In this document: one piece after another, positions 1 to 8,746 of the stretch
Layout: the number at the start of each line of letters is the position of its first letter
Numbering within the stretch: the stretch's first letter is position 1
Source of the DNA: Clostridium sp. CMCC3677
GTDB lineage: Bacteria > Bacillota > Clostridia > Clostridiales > Clostridiaceae
NCBI RefSeq assembly: GCF_023845585.1
Contig: NZ_JAMQHS010000004.1
Span: forward strand, 62,001-126,000
Direction: 5' to 3'
DNA length: 64,000 nucleotides
Position numbers and translations under genes: made by a program
Notes under the pieces: model-generated
Database searches by the model: none
Told to the model about the DNA's origin: nothing
What the model saw: only the letters and a program-made list of their open reading frames with translations

Positions 1-33
1 GAGGTATTTCATGTATATTTATACATATTCAAT

Positions 34-63
34 TTGAAACTTTTTATATTTTTATTATATAAT
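34..63 (+). promoter_or_regulatory. Putative sigma-A promoter of the hemerythrin gene
   Basis: TTGAAA at 34-39 and TATAAT at 58-63 are 18 bases apart. They lie about 50 bases upstream of the start codon at 115, which is preceded by an AGAGGGG ribosome binding site. The region is so AT-rich that chance matches are possible. Confidence 0.5.
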
Positions 64-114
64 AATATAAATATATAAATTATTATATATATTATCGAAT
101 AAAGAGGGGTACAA

Positions 115-513
115 ATGATAAAATGGGACGATAGCTATAATATTGGCATTGAGACTATAGATGAACAACACAAATATTTATTTAAACTATGTAGAGATTT
201 AGAAATCCTACTTGCAACTCCAAATGTAATTTATAAAGTAGATGATGCAATTAAAATTGTATGTGATTTTCGAAATTATGTAACTTATCATTTCTATTAT
301 GAAGAAATGTACTTTGGCATGGTACATTATGCTTATCTAGCAGATCATATTGCTGATCATAAAGCATTTAAGAAGCAAATCTTAGATATTAATGTATCTA
401 ATTTTTATAAAGAAAACTACGATGAATTACAAACATTAATTAACTTTTTATATGGTTGGATTTTTGATCATATAACTAAGAAAGATATTACCTTAAAAAC
501 TTTAGTTGAGTAA
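115..513 (+). CDS. Bacteriohemerythrin (hemerythrin-like oxygen-binding protein)
   Basis: A 132-residue single-domain hemerythrin, the usual length of bacteriohemerythrins. The full set of di-iron ligands is visible: His19, His59, Glu63, His78, His82, His119 and Asp124, arranged as H...HxxxE...HxxxH...HxxxxD. The N-terminal WDDSYNIGIETIDEQH stretch is typical of the family. The protein should be cytosolic and bind O2 at a non-haem di-iron site. In anaerobes such proteins are thought to carry or scavenge oxygen or to store iron; which applies here is not shown by the sequence. It is monocistronic, with its own AGAGGGG ribosome binding site and a strong terminator just after the stop codon. Confidence 0.93.
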   Translation: MIKWDDSYNIGIETIDEQHKYLFKLCRDLEILLATPNVIYKVDDAIKIVCDFRNYVTYHFYYEEMYFGMVHYAYLADHIADHKAFKKQILDINVSNFYKENYDELQTLINFLYGWIFDHITKKDITLKTLVE

Positions 514-523
514 AAGATTAAAG

Positions 524-568
524 TGGCTGTTTTCATTAAATTCATATGAAAACAGCCATATTTTTTAA
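524..568 (+). terminator. Rho-independent terminator after the hemerythrin gene
   Basis: A 13-bp stem (TGGCTGTTTTCAT pairing with ATGAAAACAGCCA) with a short loop is followed by TATTTTTTAA. It begins about 10 bases after the stop codon. Confidence 0.85.
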
Positions 569-614
569 CTCTACCCTTTCCCCCTCAACTTATCTTGATT
601 AACTTCTATTATTG

Positions 615-1619
615 TTATAATCCTGCCAATAAAAATACGCTTGAAACCAATATAACAACTGATACTATTGTAATAGATAACTTTATTACAAATTCCTTTC
701 TAAATGTTCCAAATAACATAATTAGATTTTTCATGTCTAACATAGCCCCAAATATTAAAAAGGCTACTACACTACAAAAAGGATATTGATTTAATAAATT
801 TTTACCAATAAACGCATCAACTTCCGAACATAAAGATAATAGAAATGAAAGCAACATCATAAATATTATAGATAGCATCTTTCCATTTGATATATTATCA
901 AATATACTGGTTGGAACCAATACTTGAAATGCAGTTGCCAAAAATGCTCCAATTATAAGGTACTTCATAATATCTAAAAATTCTTTTATAGAATGCTCTA
1001 AAAGTAATTTAAACTTATTTCCATCACATTTCATCATTCCATTATCATTACATCCGCAATTACAATATGATTTATTGTCTATTAATCTGTCCATCAATAA
1101 ATATTGTCTTCTGCCTTGAAGCAAGGTCATTATAACTCCTATAAGAATTGCTCCAACAAATCCGCCCACCGTTCTTGCTATTACCATAGATATGTTATCA
1201 TTAAACGCTGTATATGTTGACATTATTACAATTGGATTTATTAAAGGCACAGCCATCATAAATGTCATTGCAAATCCAAGAGGCACTCCTTTTTTAATTA
1301 AGGCTCTTGTTATAGGAATTATTGCACATTCACATATTGGAAATATAAGACCTATTAATGCTGCACCAAAATATCCTACAATATTATTTTTAGGAATACA
1401 CTTACGTATAGTTTCATTTGATATATATATTTGCATCACACCTGAAATTATCGCTCCTAAAACAATAAAAGGAGTTGAATCCATCATTATGTCTATAAAT
1501 GTACTAAAAAATTTTTCCATTATATTTTTATCATACATATCTAATTTATATAATCCTATAATAATTAAAAATATGATAAATGATATTATTAAAAAATTTC
1601 TATTTTTTTTATTTTTCAC
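615..1619 (-). CDS. COG0701/YraQ-family membrane permease (putative metal export)
   Basis: A 334-residue polytopic membrane protein of the COG0701 (YraQ/DUF318) permease family, with about eight to ten hydrophobic segments. The family signature FPICECAIIP lies near residue 94, with Cys96 and Cys98. A cytosolic loop at residues 186-198 carries four cysteines (C186, C188, C190, C198) and could bind a soft metal or metalloid. Members of this family transport arsenicals or metals, but the substrate here is unknown. It is the last gene of a three-gene operon. Its start overlaps the end of the upstream P-loop gene by 11 bases, so the two are probably translationally coupled. Pairing with COG0523 metallochaperone-like GTPases supports a role in metal trafficking. 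Confidence 0.8.
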   Translation of the reverse strand: MKNKKNRNFLIISFIIFLIIIGLYKLDMYDKNIMEKFFSTFIDIMMDSTPFIVLGAIISGVMQIYISNETIRKCIPKNNIVGYFGAALIGLIFPICECAIIPITRALIKKGVPLGFAMTFMMAVPLINPIVIMSTYTAFNDNISMVIARTVGGFVGAILIGVIMTLLQGRRQYLLMDRLIDNKSYCNCGCNDNGMMKCDGNKFKLLLEHSIKEFLDIMKYLIIGAFLATAFQVLVPTSIFDNISNGKMLSIIFMMLLSFLLSLCSEVDAFIGKNLLNQYPFCSVVAFLIFGAMLDMKNLIMLFGTFRKEFVIKLSITIVSVVILVSSVFLLAGL

Positions 1620-2265
1620 TCTCTTTTCTCCTTAAATGTTTTGTGGAATTATTTATCTTAACTTTTATCTTTTTAAAAAAAGTATTATCTAATATTTGAC
1701 TTTCTCTAAGCAATGAATTAAATCCCCCTTTATTTTCTGATTCCAATATATATGCTGATGGATTTATATTTTTTAACATATTTTTAGTACTTTCTATATC
1801 TTCTTTATTACAATTCTTAGTATTATTCAAAATCATTAAATTTGAAAGTTCAATAAATGGAACTAAAAAGTTACCCATATTTTGCACATATGATCTTAAA
1901 CTTTTAGTATCACCAATAAAATATATCCTATCTAAACTAATGTTATTTTTATATATCTTTTTATCTATTATTTTAAATAAATCTTCTAAATTGTAAGTTC
2001 CATTAAATTCAATTATTATTCTATTAGGAGAATACTCTCTTATTAAACCAATCATATCTTCGCTTAGTTTCTTTAAATCACTTTGTTTATAAATTGTTAC
2101 TAAACCATAATCTAAAACTTCGTCAGATATTTTGTTTTCTCCATTTTCTAATTGTATTACTATTATTTTTTCACCTTTTACATAACTTTCTTTTATCAAA
2201 GAATTTATAAAACTTGTTTTCCCGGCTCCTAAAAATCCTGTAACTATTTCAACTTGAATTTTCAT
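1609..2265 (-). CDS. CobW/P47K-like P-loop GTPase without the CxCC motif
   Basis: A 218-residue P-loop protein of the COG0523 (CobW/P47K) superfamily. The Walker A motif TGFLGAGKTSF is at residues 9-19. Compared with its upstream neighbour it lacks the metal-binding GCxCC motif after the first strands: the equivalent region reads VIQLENGENK with no cysteine. It also lacks the C-terminal CobW domain, ending at about 218 residues against 320 or more. It may be a partner subunit of the full-length GTPase or a nucleotide-dependent switch for the permease. It sits 14 bases downstream of the full-length homologue and overlaps the permease gene, so the three are almost certainly co-transcribed. Confidence 0.7.
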   Translation of the reverse strand: MKIQVEIVTGFLGAGKTSFINSLIKESYVKGEKIIVIQLENGENKISDEVLDYGLVTIYKQSDLKKLSEDMIGLIREYSPNRIIIEFNGTYNLEDLFKIIDKKIYKNNISLDRIYFIGDTKSLRSYVQNMGNFLVPFIELSNLMILNNTKNCNKEDIESTKNMLKNINPSAYILESENKGGFNSLLRESQILDNTFFKKIKVKINNSTKHLRRKESEK

Positions 2266-2279
2266 TTTAATATCCCACC

Positions 2280-3236
2280 TTAACTAAATAAACGAATCAG
2301 TTCTTTTTTATTTAAATTACTTCCTATTATAGAAATAACTTTTTTATTAGCCCATTTTATTTTTCTTCCTTGAAATTCATTTGGTACATAATCAAATTGA
2401 TAATATCCACCATTTATAACTTCAACAATTCCTTTTGCTCTTATTACATTTCCATATTCTTTGTTTTGTTCTATTATTTTAAATTTACTTTCTAATTCTT
2501 CTTCACTAATTTTATTATTCAAATCTATAGGATAACTTTCAAAAACATCTTTTGCAGAATGATTATGTTCTTTTCTAAAAGAAGCATGTTTAGCTATTTT
2601 ATTTATTATAAATTCATTCTTGTTGTATAATGCTTTGTCATCAACCCCTACTATTTTATTTATTTCTTTTATATCCCTATCTAACAAAGATTTACTTACT
2701 ATTTTTGCAGTACTATTTATCTTCCTAATAGAGCTAATTACTTTTTTTAGTTCTTCTTTGCCTATTAACTCTGTTCTACTAAAAACCAAAACTTTTGCTT
2801 TTTTTATTTGGTCCTTATAAAATTCATCAAAATTATTTAAATACATGTCATACCTTTGCGCATCTATTACTGTAATTACTCTATTTATTGAAAATTTTTC
2901 TTTATATTCATCTTTATTTAAAAGATTTAATATTTCACTTAATTTTGCTACACCTGAAGGTTCAATTATAATATTTTTAGGATTATATTTTTCTATTATT
3001 TCTAACACAGATTCTATAAAATCACCTGTTACTTGGCAACAAATACATCCTGAATTTATTTCTTTTATTTCTATATTTCTTTCCTTTAATATAGTTCCAT
3101 CTATTCCAACTTCACCAAATTCATTTTCTATTATTACTGTATTTTCATCATAAACCTTGTTAGCTAACAAACTTTTAATAAGCATTGTTTTACCGGCTCC
3201 TAAAAATCCTGAAAATATATCTATTTTACTTACCAT
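2280..3236 (-). CDS. CobW/P47K family GTP-binding protein (COG0523 metallochaperone-like)
   Basis: A 318-residue COG0523 GTPase. Walker A (SGFLGAGKTML) is at residues 9-19 and the metal-binding GCICC motif at 63-67. The stretch IIENEFGEVGIDG near residue 35 and a C-terminal CobW domain follow. Family members insert or deliver metals such as Zn, Co, Fe or Ni using GTP hydrolysis. The specific metal cannot be read from the sequence. It heads the operon with the shorter homologue and the permease. Its start is preceded by an AGGAGGGG ribosome binding site. An AT-rich 180-base region separates it from the next gene and presumably holds the promoter. Confidence 0.85.
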   Translation of the reverse strand: MVSKIDIFSGFLGAGKTMLIKSLLANKVYDENTVIIENEFGEVGIDGTILKERNIEIKEINSGCICCQVTGDFIESVLEIIEKYNPKNIIIEPSGVAKLSEILNLLNKDEYKEKFSINRVITVIDAQRYDMYLNNFDEFYKDQIKKAKVLVFSRTELIGKEELKKVISSIRKINSTAKIVSKSLLDRDIKEINKIVGVDDKALYNKNEFIINKIAKHASFRKEHNHSAKDVFESYPIDLNNKISEEELESKFKIIEQNKEYGNVIRAKGIVEVINGGYYQFDYVPNEFQGRKIKWANKKVISIIGSNLNKKELIRLFS

Positions 3237-3417
3237 AAATTTTACCCCTCCTTATACTCCTATATATTTATTTATAATTAAATCAATGTAAATATTACTT
3301 AATTTTAAATATTTTTTCTTTCTATTAATAATTATTGATAAAATTCTAAAATTATGTTATTTTTAATTAAGGTATGTTACACTAACGTTTGATTTAATAC
3401 AATTAGGGAGTGATTAT

Positions 3418-3807
3418 ATGTATGATGTAGATGATTTTTTTAATCATCCAGAACACAGGATGTATATAAAATATGAACCTTTTTATCTTACACCTAAAAT
3501 ATTTTATTTTTTATGTGAAGCCAAGAGTATTTATAATATGATTGAAGCAGCTAAATCTAATAGACCTGCTCTTGAAGGTGTAATTCCAGAAATTGAAGAT
3601 TTTTTTGAAGCTGGAATGCCTGAAGATATGTTTAAACAAATGATTGGACGTATGGTTAAATTTATTCTTAGAGATTTTGGGTGTTTTCCACTTGAAAAAA
3701 TCCCTACTCTTAAAAGAAAAAATACTATATTTAAATCTGGATTAAAATACACTTATGATGAATCTAGAGCTAGAAGAAAAATTAAAGTTCATTATGAAAT
3801 AGTATAA
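3418..3807 (+). CDS. Conserved hypothetical protein, 129 aa
   Basis: I do not recognise a family. The frame starts with ATG behind a GGGAG ribosome binding site and encodes 129 residues. The product is soluble-looking, aromatic-rich in its first third and basic in its last 30 residues (KRKNTIFKSG...RARRKIKVHYEIV). There is no signal peptide or membrane segment. It is flanked by the metal operon in the opposite direction and by a palindromic repeat that begins six bases after its stop codon. It is probably expressed on its own. Codon usage resembles the neighbouring genes. Confidence 0.6.
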   Translation: MYDVDDFFNHPEHRMYIKYEPFYLTPKIFYFLCEAKSIYNMIEAAKSNRPALEGVIPEIEDFFEAGMPEDMFKQMIGRMVKFILRDFGCFPLEKIPTLKRKNTIFKSGLKYTYDESRARRKIKVHYEIV

Positions 3808-3812
3808 TAATG

Positions 3813-4027
3813 CTATGTTTTAGTATGGTGTTTATCTATGCATAAGCAAAGCTGGACTGAATAATTGTACTTAGGAATACTAAAAATGAGTATAGTCCCA
3901 TTTTAGCTTGCTCCCAATATAAAATTGAGACAAGCAGTAAATGGGACAATACTCATTAAGTATTCTCAAAGTCCAATTATAATGCCACTTTTCCTATTGC
4001 ATATATAGACATAAATTTAAAACATAG
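3813..4027. repeat. Repeat A, copy 1: ~215-bp long imperfect palindrome
   Basis: The element begins CTATGTTTTAG and ends TTAAAACATAG, so its termini are inverted repeats. Nearly the whole length folds on itself: CTATGCATAAGCAAAG near the left end pairs with CTATTGCATATATAG near the right, GGACT with AGTCC, and GAGTATAGTCCCATTT with AAATGGGACAATACTC around the centre. A second copy, about 90% identical by eye, lies at 6728-6941 in the same orientation. It has no coding capacity. It could be a MITE-like element or a family of structured RNA at mRNA 3' ends, since it starts six bases after a stop codon. Confidence 0.8.
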
Positions 4028-4112
4028 TAACAGAATAAGTGAATAACACTTTCTAAAAATATATGTTTTAAAATTCTAATATAGATTTTTTCCGCAACTT
4101 TTTACTATCACT

Positions 4113-5480
4113 TTAAACTAGTATTTCTTCTCTATACAATTTTCTTTTCCTTAATAAATATAGATATATAGTTAATAATACTGTTCCTTTTAAAATACTA
4201 CTTATACTTATGCTCCACCATATTCCGTCTAAGCCAAGCACATTTGGATTGCATAAAAAATATGAAGCTGGTACTCTAGCCCCTGTTAGTAATATTCCTA
4301 TGATTGATGGTATGTATGTACGTCCAAGTCCATTAAATGCACCTGTTATTGTAATCTCTATACACATAAATAATTGTGAATAACCTAGTATTCTTAAATA
4401 TACAGTACCTTGCTCAACTGCTTCTGGATCATTTAAGAAAAATGAAAATACATATTCTCCTCCTAGTATTAATAAAAGAGAAGCAAGTATTCCTATAATC
4501 ACAGCCATAACCATAGTAACTTTTACACCCTTATTTATTCTATTATACCTTTTACTTCCGTAATTTTGTCCAACAAAAGTTCCAAGTGCAGTAGAAAACC
4601 CACCTGCTGTCATCCATGATATAGCTTCTATTTGTGAACCTACTTTTTGAACAGCTATGGGTACGGGTCCAAATACTGCTATTATTCTTCCTATACACAT
4701 AGAGAATATAGTAAATAATCCATTTTGTATTCCTCCAGGTAATCCTATATTACAAAGCACCTTTATATAATCCATTCTAGGTCTTGTAAATACATTTACC
4801 TTTAAATACTCTTCTTTACCTTTAATCATAACAAATATGAAACTTAAACTTACTATTACTTGAGCAATTACTGTTGCAATAGCCGCTCCTGCTACCCCCA
4901 TCTTTGGAAATGGTCCTATTCCTAATATTAAAACTGGATCAAAAACCATGTTAAATGCAAGTCCTATAGTATTTATTACAAATGGTGTTTTACTGCTTCC
5001 AGCACCATTGAATATTGCAGTAAACACTGGATTTATAAAATAAAATATCATTCCCATTGCTACAATGACCAAGTATGTTTTAGACATTGAAATTACTTCT
5101 GTATCACCTAAGTTAAAGAATCCTATAAGTTTATCGCTAAATATTAATAAAATTAATGTATATAAAATTGAAAGTACTACATTTATTTGAATAGCACTTA
5201 CTATGTACGACTTTACTTTCCTTAAATTATGCTCTCCCATCTTTTGTGCAACTTTTATCTCTGCTCCTGTTTTTGAAATCATAATAAAGGCCATGGCAAG
5301 CCAACTATAAAACCCTGCCGTTCCAACTCCAGCAACAGCTTTACTTCCTACTTTTCCTATCCATATCATATCCGTCATATTGTATGCCATTTGTATAAAA
5401 GAAGTTCCCATAATAGGCAAAGCCAGTTTTACAAGTTTGGATACAATCTTACCTTCTGTTAGATCAATTCTTTTTTCCAC
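4113..5480 (-). CDS. MATE family efflux transporter
   Basis: A 455-residue polytopic membrane protein with about 12 hydrophobic segments, the normal size and layout for the MATE (NorM/DinF-like) family. The N-terminal LVKLALPIMGTSFIQMAYNMTDMIWIG stretch, with its AYNMTDMIWIG core, is characteristic, and the second half repeats the fold. Members export drugs, dyes or metabolites in exchange for Na+ or H+; the substrate is not predictable here. The start has a GGAGGG ribosome binding site about eight bases upstream. It is monocistronic and convergent with the hypothetical gene and repeat A. A hairpin-forming inverted repeat lies about 75 bases upstream of the start. Confidence 0.9.
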   Translation of the reverse strand: MEKRIDLTEGKIVSKLVKLALPIMGTSFIQMAYNMTDMIWIGKVGSKAVAGVGTAGFYSWLAMAFIMISKTGAEIKVAQKMGEHNLRKVKSYIVSAIQINVVLSILYTLILLIFSDKLIGFFNLGDTEVISMSKTYLVIVAMGMIFYFINPVFTAIFNGAGSSKTPFVINTIGLAFNMVFDPVLILGIGPFPKMGVAGAAIATVIAQVIVSLSFIFVMIKGKEEYLKVNVFTRPRMDYIKVLCNIGLPGGIQNGLFTIFSMCIGRIIAVFGPVPIAVQKVGSQIEAISWMTAGGFSTALGTFVGQNYGSKRYNRINKGVKVTMVMAVIIGILASLLLILGGEYVFSFFLNDPEAVEQGTVYLRILGYSQLFMCIEITITGAFNGLGRTYIPSIIGILLTGARVPASYFLCNPNVLGLDGIWWSISISSILKGTVLLTIYLYLLRKRKLYREEILV

Positions 5481-5554
5481 ATTAATCTCCCTCCTTTTTT
5501 AATTTTAACTATAAATTTAAACATTTATTATATTTTTAATATATAACGATTTTA

Positions 5555-5592
5555 AAGTCTCAAAATTAGAAATAAAATCTAATCTGAGACTT
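5555..5592. promoter_or_regulatory. Inverted repeat upstream of the MATE gene
   Basis: AAGTCTCA and TGAGACTT flank a second pairing region (AATTAGA with TCTAATC). The structure is 75 bases upstream of the MATE start codon, between divergent genes. It could be a repressor site, as MATE genes are often controlled by MarR- or TetR-type repressors, or a terminator-like hairpin. No regulator gene is adjacent. Confidence 0.35.
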
Positions 5593-5732
5593 AGTCAAAA
5601 TCTTATTGTACTTAAATTATTATATAAGAATCTAAGCATATGTCAAAAATATTTTTTAAAGTTAGCATATTTTAAAGTTTTATAAATATATCTATAAATG
5701 TATTAATAGAAAATTTAGGGGATGTTGCAAAT

Positions 5733-6719
5733 ATGAATTTCAGTGGATATATGAAAAATTCTACTAAAAATATTGTAATTTCAAAAGTATGTTCACTTTT
5801 AGAAAAGAATCCTTCAAAAAATATGGATAAATTATTTAATTTATCTATTAAACTTATAAAAGATAATGAAAATAAAAAAAAGATAAAAAGTGCTTATAAT
5901 TATTATAATGATACTCCTTTAGTTAAAAATTTCATTGAAAATATATTGTTAAACATAAATCCTAATTTTTTAAAAAAGTTCACTATAAATTTTTTCGATT
6001 ATGTTTTTGATAACAGTGCTCATAGCTCTTTCCCATTCTTTGTTATAAATTTATCACCTGAAAATAATATTAATCAGCTTACATATAGTGATGTTGACAC
6101 TATTTTAACAAAAGTCAAAGAAAATAAAATATATTATGTTTTTATAATTGCTAAAGAGCCCTTCTCCATGGACTTCTTATTTAATATTTATAAGAAATAT
6201 CCTAATATATTATTTATACCTTTTACAAATGGAGAAATGTTTAGTCCTATAATTTGCAATAGATTATATTCAACCTGTAATGTTATACCTATAATTTCTC
6301 TTGATGGATTTAAGGATGAAACAGATTATCAGCGTGGAATCGGAACTTTTGATAAAATTATGTTTAACATGGATTTACTTAAAGAAAACTCAATACCCTT
6401 TGGAATATCATCAAATATTTCATTTAATAATATAGATATTATAACTTCTAATAATTTTACTGACATGCTATTAAATAAAGGAGCATTTATAAACTTTTAT
6501 TTTTATGATTCTATAATAAATGAAAGAAAACAAAAATTAGAACTTTATGCAAAGATGAAAAATTTTAAAATAAATACATCCTGTTTTCCTTTAGATTTTC
6601 TTGATAACTCTATAAATTCAAAAATTCTTATAGATAAAAATAGTCTCTATAAAAATGAAATCAAACTAAAATTTAATAATATGAAATATTGTTTTGAATC
6701 TTGTTCTTTAAGGATTTGA
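5733..6719 (+). CDS. Degenerate radical-SAM-like protein lacking the cluster-binding cysteines
   Basis: A 328-residue protein that keeps the recognisable barrel core of a clostridial radical SAM family. It has an LTYSDVDTILTKVKENKIYYVFI helix-strand unit, FLFNIYKKYPNILFIPFTNG (residues ~149-168), ISLDGFKDETDYQRGIGTFDKIM (~188-210) and IPFGISSNISF. In active relatives the segment before the LTYSD helix carries CxxxCxxC. Here it reads FFVINLSPENNINQLTY, with the cysteines gone and the loop shortened. The C-terminus is also short. It is therefore unlikely to bind a 4Fe-4S cluster. It could be an inactive structural or regulatory paralogue or a gene in decay, although the frame is fully open. The ribosome binding site (AGGGGATG) is good. 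Repeat A copy 2 begins nine bases after the stop codon. Confidence 0.65.
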   Translation: MNFSGYMKNSTKNIVISKVCSLLEKNPSKNMDKLFNLSIKLIKDNENKKKIKSAYNYYNDTPLVKNFIENILLNINPNFLKKFTINFFDYVFDNSAHSSFPFFVINLSPENNINQLTYSDVDTILTKVKENKIYYVFIIAKEPFSMDFLFNIYKKYPNILFIPFTNGEMFSPIICNRLYSTCNVIPIISLDGFKDETDYQRGIGTFDKIMFNMDLLKENSIPFGISSNISFNNIDIITSNNFTDMLLNKGAFINFYFYDSIINERKQKLELYAKMKNFKINTSCFPLDFLDNSINSKILIDKNSLYKNEIKLKFNNMKYCFESCSLRI

Positions 6720-6727
6720 AATTGATA

Positions 6728-6941
6728 CTATGTTTTAGCAGTGTGTTGATATATGCATAAGCAAAGTGGACTGAGTAATTAAACTTAGGAATACTAAAAA
6801 TGAGTATAGTCCCATTTTAGCTTGCTCCCAATATAAAATTGAGACAAGCAGTAAATGTGACAATACTCATTGAGGATTCTCAAAGTCCAATTACAATGCC
6901 ACTTTCCCTATTGCATATATAGACACAGATTTAAGACATAT
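6728..6941. repeat. Repeat A, copy 2
   Basis: Second copy of the long palindrome described at 3813-4027, in the same orientation and again starting just behind the stop codon of a plus-strand gene. Differences between copies are scattered substitutions. Several preserve pairing, for example the arm around GTGTTGATATATGCATAAGC is a better palindrome here. Confidence 0.8.
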
Positions 6942-6956
6942 TCAAAAGTTAAATAT

Positions 6957-6998
6957 AAAAACAATTAGAACCCTATTTCTAGAGTTCTAATTGTTTTT
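6957..6998. terminator. Bidirectional terminator hairpin
   Basis: A 15-bp perfect stem (AAAAACAATTAGAAC with GTTCTAATTGTTTTT) has a 12-base loop and runs of A and T on both sides, so it can act in either direction. It overlaps the end of the decayed zinc-ribbon gene. Confidence 0.8.
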
Positions 6999-7208
6999 AT
7001 ATTGAAAATTTATTTTTTGTATTACAAAATGGACATTTAACAATTGCTTCATAATTAGTTATTGTTCCGTTACTTCCTATAGTTTCACCTATGGCTATTA
7101 CCTCTTGCGCTTGCATACCCTCTCTTTTTATTGTAGCTGTCCTCTCACCATAAATTATGCAATATTATGGCATGCATTGCATTTGTTTTCTTTATTGACC
7201 ACCTTCAA
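6997..7208 (-). pseudogene. Frameshifted zinc-ribbon protein remnant
   Basis: Reading the minus strand from a TTG at 7208, behind an AGAGGAG ribosome binding site, gives KVVNKENKCNACHNI and then a stop. In another frame the coding continues as IYGERTATIKREGMQAQEV...CPFCNTKNKFSI up to a TAA at 6997. The two halves supply CxxC and CxxC, the four ligands of a zinc ribbon. A single frameshift near 7150 therefore disrupts a ~70-residue zinc-ribbon protein. I cannot exclude a sequencing error at that point. Confidence 0.55.
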
Positions 7209-7356
7209 ATTTACCACTCCTCTCATATAATTTTATTATATAAGACATGGTAAAATTCCTTCTATCTTTTACAAATAATCATGTTTCTCAAAAACTTTAT
7301 TTCTCGAATCTAAAATACTATATAAATTCTATTTCTTTAAAAAACATATTTTAATT

Positions 7357-8721
7357 TTATCCCCAAATTTGTTCTATTTCTTCTAGTGATTTGTCTTTTG
7401 TTTCTGGAAGTGCTACCCATGTATAAAGGAAAGCAATAATGCACATTATTCCAAAGAAACTAAATGTTATTCCACCTCCAAAATTAGATAAAATAATTGG
7501 AAATAATTGTGATATCAACCAATTTGCTACCCACATAAAAAATGTTGCAATAGACATTGCTCTTCCTCGAACTTGATTTGGAAAAATCTCACCAAGAATA
7601 ACCCATACAACTGGTCCCATAGAAACATTAAACAAAAATAAGTATAATACAATGAATATACTTGTTAATATTCCTAAATTTAAATTAAAATGTAGTGAAA
7701 TACCAACAAGACCTTGCATACAAGCCATTCCTAAACTACCAATCATTAAAAGTTTTTTACGACCAATCTTATCAACAAGCCACATAGAACAAACTACACC
7801 AGAAAAGGCTGCTATACCTATCATAGAAATAGTAAGAGTTCCCATGTCTCCATTTGCACCAGCTGCTTTAAATACTTGTGGAGCATAGTAAATAATAACA
7901 TTTATACCCACTAATTGTTGCAATACAGCTAAAATAATGCCTACTCTAAGTGCTTTCTTTACTCCAGGAGATTTAAAATCAGTCCATGAATTTCTTTTAT
8001 TAACTTTAATTGAATTTTCAATATTAATAAGTTCTCTATTAGCTTCTACTTTTCCATTAATTTTTTCTAAAATAGTTTTAGCTTCTTCACTTCTCCCTTT
8101 AAATATTAACCATCTTGGACTTTCTGGTATTGGCAATAAAATAATAAGATATAATATTGCAGGAACACCAGCTAGTCCTAAAATTAAACGCCATCCTACA
8201 TTAATTTTCCACATATGATCAGCACCATTCATTATTGCCGCATTAATAAAGTAAACAGATACAATCCCAATAGCACAAGCAAATTGATAAATTGAACCTA
8301 ATCGTCCTCTCATATGAGAAGGAGCAACTTCAGAAATATATGTAACTGATAATACAGAAGCCATTCCAATACCTAAGCCCCCAACTAATCTTGCTAAAAT
8401 AATAATTATTACATTAGGTGCAAAAGCTTGAATAATTGAAGATACCCCAAATAATATTGCTGAAATTGCTAGTACCTTTTTACGACCCATCCAATCACTA
8501 AAAGAACCAGAAATTAATACTCCAATAGCTCCACCTATTAAAATACTTGAAACCACAAATCCAACCATTGCACTACTAAATTGAAATTTAGCTTGAATCG
8601 ATTCAATTGCCCCAGAAATAACAGCTGAATCATATCCATATAATAGCCCACCAAATGCAGCTGCTATACAGATAAAGATAATAAAAATAGTAGATCCCTT
8701 TTCCTTTTTAATTTTGTTCAT
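7357..8721 (-). CDS. Sugar porter family MFS transporter (XylE/AraE-like proton symporter)
   Basis: A 454-residue, 12-segment major facilitator of the sugar porter family. Diagnostic motifs are GGLLYGYDSAVISGAI (residues ~20-35), DWMGRKKVL in the loop after segment 2, PESPRWLIFKGR (~197-208) at the end of the first half, WLVDKIGRKKLL, and the C-terminal PETKDKSLEEIEQIW. Homologues import xylose, arabinose, galactose or other monosaccharides with H+. The exact sugar is not visible. An AGGAGG ribosome binding site precedes the ATG. It is divergent from the esterase/LacI pair and shares with them a 117-base intergenic region that contains a LacI-type operator. Confidence 0.9.
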   Translation of the reverse strand: MNKIKKEKGSTIFIIFICIAAAFGGLLYGYDSAVISGAIESIQAKFQFSSAMVGFVVSSILIGGAIGVLISGSFSDWMGRKKVLAISAILFGVSSIIQAFAPNVIIIILARLVGGLGIGMASVLSVTYISEVAPSHMRGRLGSIYQFACAIGIVSVYFINAAIMNGADHMWKINVGWRLILGLAGVPAILYLIILLPIPESPRWLIFKGRSEEAKTILEKINGKVEANRELINIENSIKVNKRNSWTDFKSPGVKKALRVGIILAVLQQLVGINVIIYYAPQVFKAAGANGDMGTLTISMIGIAAFSGVVCSMWLVDKIGRKKLLMIGSLGMACMQGLVGISLHFNLNLGILTSIFIVLYLFLFNVSMGPVVWVILGEIFPNQVRGRAMSIATFFMWVANWLISQLFPIILSNFGGGITFSFFGIMCIIAFLYTWVALPETKDKSLEEIEQIWG

Positions 8722-8746
8722 AATTATCCTCCTTTATTTTTTCCTC

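Noticed and set aside
1192..1635. Plus-strand open frame of 147 codons opposite the permease
   Set aside because: It mirrors the transmembrane codons of the minus-strand permease and has no ribosome binding site or family resemblance.
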